This document shows positions 45,601 to 57,600 of a DNA stretch of 64,000 bases, one piece after another. Made by a program: the position numbers and the translations under genes. The notes under the pieces were generated by a model. That model was not told the DNA's origin, made no database searches, and saw only the letters and a program-made list of their open reading frames with translations. Within the stretch, counting starts at the first letter, position 1. Each line of letters begins with the position of its first letter. This stretch comes from Branchiostoma floridae (lineage: Eukaryota; Chordata; Leptocardii; Amphioxiformes; Branchiostomatidae): NCBI RefSeq assembly GCF_000003815.2, contig NC_049990.1, positions 11,481,301 to 11,545,300 on the forward strand, given 5' to 3'.

Positions 45601-48600
45601 ATGATAAAAGTGTGCTCTGGTGCGCCCCATCCATGTCCTGATATGTAACTTTATTGCACAACAATTGTACGAGGTACAAAGTATGGAATCTACATAACTA
45701 CAGTGCTATAACTTAACTAAAGGCTAACTTCTAACTAATACAGGAGTTGTAGTATGGGATAAGTTTCTTACAATCATTGGTGACTTTTACAATCATTTGG
45801 GGAATGTCGAATGTCTAAACCTTCTTTGATATACTTTCCTATATCTGCCATGCAGGGATTGTCACATGTCATTATGTATTTGAATTTGCACTTCAGGTCC
45901 ATTTGAGTATGTTCGTAGTACTTAAGCTTTACGTTTAATGTTGAACTATGATAAGTGACTGTCTGATTTATGAAGTTGTCCTATAGTAGGTATGACACGG
46001 AGGAAATTAGATATTGATGAGAAATTAAGTTAAATCGCCCAATTGATTCCACTAATATATATAGAGTCTAATAAGCCTAATAAGGTGAGGTCACTCGTGG
46101 CTTATTGATTTACTGTCTACTACTGTCTCATCATCTCAAGGTTGTGTGTCTCGATCTTCACGGTTGCATGTTTTAGCCAAAAACGAAAAGGTTGCAGACA
46201 AAAAGTCTTTGCTGCAACAATCTTAAAAGGATACAATACTTTTCATACAAACCATAAGATTTTAAAGAGATATTTAGCTGCACCAGGTGATACCAGGCAA
46301 AGGTGAGATAAAATTATTGTAAGTTGTCATTTCTGAAAGTCATTTATTTGTTGATGGGACTTTTGCGGCTCAATGAGAATATGATTAAAATTTCATAGAA
46401 GATAGACTGTTGAATATGAATTGTATATGCACAAAACATACAAATATAGCAACCTTTTTCACGATATCCAGGAGTTTTAGCAGCCTCGTGGAACGTACCA
46501 GTCGTATCGTGGGGGTGTGCTTCGTCTCATCTCAGCAACAAGGACGAGTACCCGACATTCGCCAGAACAGTGGGACCCTTCACCAAGACTGGGGCCCTCT
46601 TCGTGTCTCTGCTCAAGCACTTCGGTGGGTCGTCGATTGATACATAAAATGGTAAGAAGATAATGTCGGAGAATAGGCAGGCACGACACTAAGTAAGTAA
46701 AGCACTAAGGAAAACAGAAAACCGAGAAGGGTAGAGAAAATTGTTTACCAAATTTTGTGGTGCTCAAACAGTTACACTAAGGGATAAATGATATGATAAG
46801 ACTCAAACGCTTTTTGAATATTGAGGTAATGGGTTGCGATAGCAGTCACTTCAATTTCTGATAGACATTCTGATTCATGCTTGTTGGTGATATCACAATT
46901 TCGTCAGGTCACGTGACCTTAGTGACTGGTCATTCGAACCCGAGGAAGGCTATCTTAGAGACAATCAGGAACTCGATTCTTCCTTGAGTCAGAATACAGT
47001 CAAATTATTAATTAGGAAAATCATACTTCCAATTTGACACTTAAAAAAAAGTTTAGTAACGAGGAAAATGGACCTTTTTAATTAACTAAACGCTAACAGC
47101 TAGATTGAACATCATGTAGGTTGGAGCAGGGCCGCCATCTTGGCTTCAACACAACAAGTATGGCAGACCACGTCACACGCAATCAAGTTGGCCCTGGAGG
47201 ATGACGGGATAACTGTCGCCTTCTTCCAGAGTTTCGACCCTTGGTACGAGCAGATGAGCGACCGTGAGAGGGCCATGCACCATGACGCTCTGGAGACTGC
47301 GAAGCAGAAGGCTAGAAGTAATCATTCCAACTTTCCTCATGCCTTTCTGTGGTAGTATAACGTCACTTTGAAAATAATTTCTGGTTGGCTGAGAGATTTT
47401 TGCCATGTTGTGTTTAGGGATTTTGTGTTGTCTATTTTACTGAGAGACAGAAAAATGTGGTTAAGATTAGTGTCAGAGGAGTAGATGCGCACGAAAATAA
47501 CTTCATCTGGTTGGTAGAATATAGGATATAGGAGAAATCTTGCCACTTTGGGGATTTTGTTCTCGCCGCAAAAGCGCCACCTACAACGGTCATATTTAGC
47601 GGCGAGGAGCAGAAGTTCAGTCAGAAGCTCTGAGGATCTAGGGAGGTGTCTGAGAGACGCTGAAACGTAAGCAAAGTGAGTAAAAATTGGTTGTTCACAG
47701 AATCACAGAAGATGCTCATATTATCATTTTCCTTCCCCAGTCCTTATCTTCTGTGCAGACGGCGGCGACGTGAGGGAGATGCTCTTGATGGCTGCGGACC
47801 TGGGGATCGTGAATGGCGACTACGTCTTCGTTGTCATCAACTTTGCTCCGGATGCCATGTTGGGAGAGAACACGTGGATGGGACGGGACGGAAGGGATGC
47901 GGACGCCAAGAAAGTTTTCAAGTAAAATTGTGTTTGTTTTTTTAAAATAAGAATTACGTGACGTAATTTGTAACATACAAAGTAAAATCAAGATGAAAGC
48001 TCCCTGGTGAAATTTACCTGACAACTTGGGGCTTTAACCAACTAGTATGGATGACAATCCTTACGTCATAGTCACGTGAGTGCAAACGCCCTATTGTTTG
48101 TTACTCCTCCCAGCGGACTGTTGAATGTCCACGTTCACACGCCGTTACTGGAGGACTGGGACATGCTCGAGCGGGAAGTCCGGTACCGTATGGCAGGGCC
48201 GCCGTTCAACCGTGGGATGCAACGATATGAAAAGGTATTAGGTATAGAGAGAACACAATACAGGTAGAGTTAAGAGTCAAGAATGATTATAGGATATGGA
48301 ATAGAGCCACTTATCCCATTGTTTTGGAACTGTAGAGGTGTTTTTGATGGACGCTTTGGAAGAGGATAACACACATGGGAGGGCGAATCTTTTGAGCACA
48401 TAGGTGGAGTTTAAGCAGGCATAATTATGGAATTTTCATAATTGTGTATTGTTCTATTGTTTTTTTTAAGATGTCGCATGTAACTGCGACAGCTACCTTT
48501 CCAGTTGCAGGAGTAACAAAATTACACAGAAAACACGGACACTGAAAATAACATACAATTCCTGTGTGTTCCAAAATAGGAAATTCATACTTGCAAGTGT

Positions 48601-51600
48601 CCACCAGATCTCTGTTCTTCTTCAAAATAACTGATGAACCGATTGCCCAGAACAGGTGACTTACCAATTTGTTTGATGACAGGTTGACGTGTACGCCGCC
48701 ATGTTGTATGACGCAGTGATGCTGTACGCCCTGGCGCTGGATGACGCGCTGAAGGAAGGGGAGTCTGACACGAACGGCGCCCGGGTTGCGCAACTCATGA
48801 CAGACAGGACCTTCGACGGTAACTTGTAGCCTCAGTTGCAGACTTCGAACGGGGCTGGCTTTTATCTTTTTTGGGGGGGGGGCGTGATTTTCAACATTAG
48901 CAAACTTCTTTCCACGGCAAAGCCAGTTCGAAGTGTGCCACGGAGGCTAGGTAACTCGTGCTTTATTGATGTGGATCAAAAACTAATATCAGTTTTATTC
49001 ACTTATATGATTTTAGGCGTCAGTGTTGTACAACTCATGACAGACAGGACGTTCGACGGTAACTCGTGCTTTATTGACGTGGATCCACAAAAATTATCAC
49101 TTTTGTAGTCACTTATATGCTCCCTTGAAAATCAGTTATGTCAACTGAAGGGACGACCCAAAAAAAAATAGATGGTTAAATAAATGAATATGATTTTAGG
49201 ACCTCAAATCAGATTCACAATGAAGTGTTTTTCATCTCTCAACACGATTTGTCATGTCACATGGCAAATTTTAACCTATCCACCACATTAGCCCAGCATT
49301 GAAATATTGACAAAAGGATAAAATAAAGATAAAAGCGGAAGAAGTAAAAGCTATAAAGTTTGAATATGCACGCAGGATATACGACTTGTTGTATTGCTAG
49401 TGATGGTATGTTTGTTTGTTTGTTTGTTTGTTTTACACAGGTATTGCAGGGAGTGTCTCCATAGATGAGTACGGAGACAGGAGCCCCAACTACGTCATTC
49501 AAAACCTGAAGGGTGATCGCTTTGAGGACATAGCCGAATTTGCGACGGCAAATAAGGTGTGTTTTCTATTTGTACTGTCCTTGTCAAAAAATCATTCGTC
49601 TTAGACTGATCTTTACATAAAATTGTACTTGTTTTTTTTTCTTTCATAAAGTGATTATGATAAAAGCGCCTTACAGGAGGAAATAACTCTAACTCATGGT
49701 TGTTGCATGGTTGACACCACAGTTAAAATTATGTCGTATGCCATTTGAGCCCATATGCTTGGGCAAATACCACAAACATTTTCCATGAAGTTTTACTAGT
49801 TTTATGGATAATAAAACAGACGAAGGATATACATTTTGACATCTGAGTGTATCATTCGTCTTAGACTGATCTTTACATAAAATTGTACTTGTTTTTTTTT
49901 TCATAAAGTGATTATGATAAAAGCGCCTTACAGGAGGAAATAACTCTAACTCATGGTTGTTGCATGGTTGACACCACAGTTAAAATTATGTCGTATGCCA
50001 TTTGAGCCCATATGCTTGGGCAAATACCACAAACATTCTCCATAAAGTTTTACTAGTTTTAAGGATAATAAAACAGACGAAGGATATACATTTTGACATC
50101 TGAGTGTAACAACGTAGGATAGAACATCTCACTGAAAACAAGAAGAAGACAAAGGCACGCACTGGCAAGTTTTAGCACCCAAAACCTACACTTTTCAATT
50201 GAAAGAGGCACTGATATTTAGGTACAAGGTGTCGTCTTTCTACAGCAGTTTGTTATTCGGGATAGTCATTGGTATTCTTATCACAGACTACATCTAGTCA
50301 TTTAGTCGAGACAGACCATTAGCGACATAGGAGCCGCCAAATGTTTCACATATTAAAGTAATTGAGGTCCCTACTAAAGGGGTAATCAGCTTCATGATTG
50401 TAAGCCCAATACGCCACGAAAAGCCACGATGTCCGTAATAAAGTTTCTTGCAGCGAATGATTACCACTTACGTTCAGTTTTTCCTGACTACCGTATGCGT
50501 AATGAAGTTATGAAACTCCTTGCAATCATAAGAACTCTTAGACTGGAACGTGCAGTACTTGTTGTATGTCTGAAGAAATTCATAATTTTACACTAGGCCA
50601 CAGTAAGTAAATTTTATGGATGACATCCTCTGCAGACGGCAAAAATAGTGAGATAGGGCAAAAAAAAACAAGATGGGTAAAAAAAACAAGATGGGTAAAA
50701 AAAACAAGATGGCTAAATTTTCCAAATATACGCACTATAAAACGTTAAAAAAAAAGAATCGAAGCGACGAAACATGGTATAACAGCCTACAAGCCAGGCA
50801 TTCGTTTCTGTATTCACGACGTGTACTAGTGTAGCAAAGGTGACATTAGTGTGGTAGACTGGTATCACTTACCAACATGGCAACAACACGCATGGCTTCC
50901 ATATTGGGGCCACTTTTACAACTATCTAACTAAACTTTTAGTTTCACTTCTATAACTACATTCATGGCTAACTGGCTAGTGTCACTTCTACAATTAAAAC
51001 CATTTAATAGCCTACAACACAACATATTTGCCCATTTTGGTACTTTCTCGTCATGTAGACCATCTCCGAAGGAAAACATAGTCTTGTTTTTTTCTTCTGA
51101 AATCAGGCAAAAATTAATGCACGCGGATGTCATCCATAAAATCTACTTGCTGTGGCCCTACGGAGAATGATTTTGAGAGATCTAAGGTCTAGCTTATATA
51201 ATTGAGGTACCTACCTACTAAAAGGTATAAATGATTATGTGACTGACGATAAATGATTATAGACCCATGCGCTACTAAAAGCCACACACCATGCCATTAA
51301 TGACATTGATTGCAGCGAATGATTGCTTTTTTGAACTTTTGATTTGACTGTCATGTGCATTATGAGGTAATGTAACTATTAAGTCAGCGATAAAGTGAGT
51401 CATGCTTTGAAACGCTTTAACGTACACATTAGTCTACTTAAATAATTCCATTAAGCGAAATCACAGTCTAGAATGTACAATTATGCAACAAGATGAGCTC
51501 AGAAAGGTTGAGTGGGATAAAATGAATAGAATACGTGTATTCATGCATGCAGAAATGGGTACATTTTCCAATATGTCTAGCTCATAAGCTTGAAAGTTTA

Positions 51601-54600
51601 TTATACACAATCAAGAAGAATATTGCTGCTGTTAAAAGGTTTAAAACAAACATGATTAATAAAAGAGATAAGAATGATGCAATATCGATGGTCTTAATTG
51701 TAACCAGAAGATGTGACGTAAGTGTGAACGGTTGGCTTAAGGTTGTCCTTCCCCACATACTATACTTAATTGTAACCGGTATGATGTAGAGGATTTCGTC
51801 TGCTTGCCAACTAAACAAAATCAAATCACCGAATCGCTGAGTCCTCTTCAGCTATGTGACCCTATCGCTTTCCACACGTGACGCCATTCACATATGACGT
51901 CAGCAATAGGTCAAAGGTTGTCGGGAGTCGATATCACCCCTTCCCAGTTGAAAGAAAGTTGGCGCGCCCTAAAAGAGAAAGCGTATACTAATGTCATGGA
52001 ATATTCCAAGATCAAAGAGAGTATAAAAACAAGTGCTTTTAAAAAAGCTGGCATTTTGCCAATGTTTGCGTGTGTGAACGTTTTTTTTCTAGTTATTAGA
52101 ATGTCATATAAATAGAACAGAGTAACTAAACCTGATATTGGCGCATGGAGAGATTCACATATGTGCCTGAATCTAGATCTAGACGCCACCTGTTAAAATT
52201 TGCGTGAACTGCAGCAAATTTCACTACACTGCCTGTTTTTGAGTGAGCTCTGTTGCGGGGCATTTTTAAGTTGTTTTTTTTTTTATTTTTATTTCTATTC
52301 GGCAAAACAACGAAGCGGCGAATCCGTTAACCAAAGAAATAAATTGGTGTGGCCAAATGGATGTAAAAATTAGTATTTTAATGGTGTAAAAAAGAAAAAA
52401 AAAATCTACCTCCCCGGATTCGAACCGGGTGATTGGTTTAGAATGCGTAAACTTTAACCACTGCGCCAGTGCGAACTTGTTGCAAAAATGCCTGTTTTAA
52501 CAGGTATAGAAATGTTTGGCATGAATTGAACAGGTCCGTTCATCTCAACATCACAACGGCCACTATTCTGGCCTCAGAGCATTTTGCCGCTAAGGCGGCA
52601 AAATGCAAAAAATTAAGAATCTATTGTTTGGTATACCATATTCTGTGACCAATCATTTGTTCAGCCTTCCAGGCCACTCAGATTCCATAACGAGGGCAAC
52701 TTTTTTGTCAATTTTTTTTTTATTCGCACGCTCGCATCAGTTTTTAGGTTGCCATCCACACAACCAAATCAACGTGGCCTAAATTACATGTATCAATGTT
52801 TCCGCCAGTCGCTAGATATGCGGGACGTGGACATAGTGTGGGCGGGTGGAAAGTCGGCTCCACCGATCGACAGTCCGGAGTGTGGCTGGGACAACGATCT
52901 CTGCGCCGACGATTCTTGTGAGTAATTTTTTTTCCATAATGGCTGTAAAGAAAACTTAATGAGCATTTGATACATCACTTTGAAATACGTACTGTATGTT
53001 CCTATGACGTATATGCTAAGTTAATAAAGACAAATATATGTATTGGATGTTAGGGATTAGATCCCAGAATTCAAAGACAAGATAACGAAAAACAAATGCT
53101 TCAATTCCCCAGTGATGACCTTTTTACAAGAGGCAAGATACAAAGGTACAACCTACACCTGTAGATGTATAATAAATACATTCTGGAATTTTTCCGCGCA
53201 TTGACAGCCAATAGAAAATACCACGCACATGAAAAGCCTGTATGAAAATCATCATGTGTTTGTGTTGATATCTCGAGGACTATGAGTACTCAGTTTTTTT
53301 AAAGAAAGTGATTCTGCCCACCAGANNNNNNNNNNNNNNNNNNNNNNNNNNNNNNNNNNNNNNNNNNNNNNNNNNNNNNNNNNNNNNNNNNNNNNNNNNN
53401 NNNNNNNNNNNNNNNNNNNNNNNNNTAAGTGTCGTTCTTTGTTACGTTACGTTTGTTTCAATTTTTCAGATCAGATTGCTTTGGGCGCAGTTGGTTCTGC
53501 CGTAGTATTTATCGCCCTGGCCACAACAGTCATATTCTTCTGGTACAGGTATGTGCATAGTGCTATACTCCCCGAGAGCACCGAACTACAGTTTGAAATG
53601 ATATTGTTGGATGTGTATGTATTTTATCAGTATATGCAGTGGTGAGTTTTCTTGAAGGATTTTAAAATTTAAAATGTGTCCACTCCAGTCAGCAGCACCA
53701 TTGTTGATGAAACACGTTGTCAATTACGTGCTTCTTCCAAAAGTCAATAACGATTTGGTTACAGGTGTGACATATTTCTTCATTGATTTGTTGGCTAAAC
53801 TGAATTACGACTTTCTTTATTCACAACTAACATCTATAAACAGCCAACGTTTCTGTGACCGTCTGTTACCTTCATCACTGCAGCTAGGGGGCGCTCCTAG
53901 ATGATGAAATTATTCACGGGTTTGGGTGCTACAGTGTCAACCTTTTCTGCTCACGGTATTTTCTTGCGTCGCTTTTGACACGACCAGGAGCTGTAAATAT
54001 GAAGCTGACCTTAACGATCGCAGCCTGTGGATGATCGATTATAGTGACATTGTCATCGAAACACACGGCCACGGGTCGACCCAAACGGACGTTGAGGTAA
54101 CGTAGAACCGGTAACCCAGAATAAGACAACACGCTCTCCAGTATGTTGCAGTCACTGAAACAAGCTTCTCGGCGTCAAAGTGTACAGTTTTTCTTTTCAC
54201 TTATCTACGATTTCTATAAAATGAAAAAAAAAAATAAAAGAAAAAAATGACTAAATTTACTTTTACTATTTAGAAACTTTTTATGAATTGTCACATTTCA
54301 CTACAAAAGTTGTTTCAGATAAATATCACAGAATGTCATTTGTTTTACTCGAATATATTTGCTACAATACAATAAGAGTATGACTATGTATGCAAATTTA
54401 TCAGAACAGTATTCTGCTCAAGTCCTAGCCCTATGCAGGAAACAATACTATTCACTACGATACCTTTGAACCCTTCAAAACCGGTTAAGGCCAAAGGGAT
54501 CGTATTGCGTTACTCAAGGGTAAATAACGGTTTAAAAAGATTAAGAAAATAGAAGATATAGACATTTTTGAAATGCAATTCATATGTGGCTTGGAAGGTG

Positions 54601-57600
54601 ATCTGCAGCATACTAATGCGCTTGTTGTGAGTACCTGCCCCCCTCCCCACCAAGTCATGAACACCCATGCATGTTTTCTTGGCAACACCGCTGTGGTTCG
54701 TGTCTCCCAAATCTCAGGAAGTGTATGCTCGAGCGGAATTTGACTGACCAGAGTCTTTGGATAGTCGATTACGCCGACATCGTCATGCCTGAACATCCCG
54801 TTGGTCATTCCTCTGTATCTCAGGTATGATTAAAGGCAGCCTAAGCAATGTTATAGAAATAAAAGTGGAAATAATCTGGATAAGGCAATCTGTATGAAAT
54901 TGATATCTACTGCATTGTATTCCCACATTTACATGCATTATTTCATACTTTGAGTGGTTAAAAAGGCGCAGAAACAAGCCGCACTAGGATTCCCTAAAAT
55001 TGAAACTCACAAAAATTAGGCCTTGAACTAGCGTCCTTGTGCCTTTGGGGCATCGAATTTTGGCTCCTTGAATGTTGGTATGGAATAGAGTTGCTTTATC
55101 TTATAATTAACTTTGATAATTGAAGTTCTGCAACCCTGACTCGGGCTAATATTGCTTGGGTTACCTTTAAGGCAGTTGTACTAAAGAGACATGTGCCTTC
55201 AAATGACACTTGTTGTTATTCGCTGGGCACCATTGTTTAACGTATGTGTTTGTACTGTAATTTCTAACAAAACAATTTGACTTGCCCAAGTTTTCAACTG
55301 TCCAGCTCCAGTCTTTGCCAAGCATAAGTTGCAGATAGTTTGTAGCAGCCCTCGTCACTGTTGAGGGATGGTTGATAGATACCGATGTCAGTGATGTCTC
55401 TTACTTTTCTTGCACGTTGAAAGTCTTCTTATTTCAGGGCAGTGCACGGGCAAGCAGTCAAGGTTCCCAAGTCACTGGAAGTAAGAATATGACTAAGAGC
55501 ATTGGTGGCCAAACTCACACGTCTAGTGGCAGCGGCACCACCACTGAGAACATATTCCACACCATCAAAAGTGGAAAAACTATCATCGGGAAATACAAGG
55601 TCAAGAAACAACCACATACATGTTGTATCTGTCCTATAACCTCCAAGCAGATTCTAGTAGTATATCTGAGGAGGAGTGAAGCCGGCCTAGAAGTGCGTAT
55701 GCAACCGGTGCCCGTCTGACTACATTTGGCCGACTATACTCCTTGGCTAGCTTTGATACTATCGTATGGCACCGTAGGATTTGCATGGATATTATCTGTC
55801 GTATACAATTTAATCTCTACAACTGGATATAATTCTGGACGCTACGAATGGCACACATCACACACACTGGAATGAACTGGCAGGACTAGCACAGTATGTA
55901 CTGGATACTACTGGAAACACTTGGAAGTATTAATCTCCGAATGCTATCCAGGTGTACGGATTTAATTGTCTAGGAATATTGTTATCATTGATTTTTTTTA
56001 ACCTTCTTCAATGACATGTAGTATATACATTGTTCCGACGGCTACAACGCCTTATATCAGTATTGTGCGAAGCTTTGTGTCGTTATTATGAATAAACAAT
56101 GACTACCATGTATCATTTTGCTTTTTGACAGATGTCATGTCATGTTGTAACGTTATGTTGAATACAGCATGTTGTTTTAAACATGGAAGGCATTATCACA
56201 TTATGCTATTACACAAACTGTATACATTTTGACAATATCCTTATTGCAACATAGTATCTACGGGCTAATGTTTCAGGGTAACATTGTGGCCATGAAGAAG
56301 ATAGAAAGGGAGAAGCTGGTGATCACACGAAAACACCTGACGGAGTTCAAACAGGTAAAGCATTTTATCGACTCCGGGTGTAGAGTCTTTATCATCTTTG
56401 GACGCCTGTCTGTGTTGCTCTGTGTCTGTAGTTATTTGAATGCACCAGTACTGTCAGAAGAGTGACATGAAGTTGATGGGACGATGGCCACATGCACCAA
56501 GGTCACACTTATCGCGAAGGTCAGCCGTACTCAGTAAACATGCCCGTAGCCAAGGTTTTGGTGTGTGTGTGTCGGGGGGGGGGGTTCTTTTTAATACTTG
56601 TGGGACCATCGAGCGCCGCAGGCGTGAGCTGCCTAGGGGGCTCCGGGGGCATGCTCCCCCACAAAAATTGAAATCTGACCCTCTGAAATGCCATTTCCTC
56701 CATTTTTACGGGCAAAATTCGCAGGCTAAGTTTAATGGAATTTCTATTAAAATACGCAAGGCCGTTGGCATAAGTCTTTGAGGCCAACTTCCCCGACCTA
56801 TTTATTACCATGTCCGACACCGAAGGCGCGAGGTGTCGCAATGGAGGTCGGGGAAATTTTGAAATCTGGATTCTCTGAAAAGCCATTTTCTGCACTTTCT
56901 GGAGCATATTTTTAAAGGCTTACTAAGATTGAATGAAATGTCCATCAGTGAAAAATGGAAATCAGTCATGCCTTCGAAAAACATCTTGGACATAAAAAAG
57001 TGGACCTTCGAGCGTGAAAAAGCGAACCCCCCGAACCCCCCTGGCTACGGGCATGGTAAATACCGGAGTGTTTAAACTTGCTCCGTAGAATCCCAAAACG
57101 GCAGGGAGTACAGTTCAGTTCAGTGGTAGAACCAGCCGTTAATCAGACATGGCAGTCCCAGTCTTGCGGCCTGGAAGAGGCGGGGAGATTTTGTCCTGAG
57201 TTTGAGTTTGCATTTCGCATTTAAGTTAACTCCTTATGCTGGTTGCTTTCGCTGTAGTGACAGGACGTGTCATGTTTTGCATTGGAAATTGCAAAATTGT
57301 TTTTTTTTTCAGATGAGGGACCTGCTCCATGAAAATGTCAACATCTTCGTAGGCGCTTGCATCTACCCACCCAGAATCTACCTCATCACTGCCTTCTGCT
57401 CCAAGGGAAGTCTACAGGTCAGTCAGAGAATCAGATATTCATAGATACGTAGTTTATGTAGTTGTCAATACTGCTATATGTCATTACACTTAATGTATAA
57501 TGTATGGCAGATTGTTCTCTACTTGATATACACGTACAAATAGCCATACAGTGTAACATAAAACTTAGATAAATAACAAAATAAACACGGATCTGTTTCA

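Noticed and set aside
51894-52115. 73-codon frame starting at a CRE in cyclase intron 7
   Set aside because: No family recognised, the C-terminal part looks random, and no splice sites link it in frame to exons 7 or 8.
52405-52475. Functional tRNA gene
   Set aside because: The T-arm and an anticodon-type stem are good, but the acceptor stem does not pair and the base before the anticodon is not T; better explained as a SINE head.
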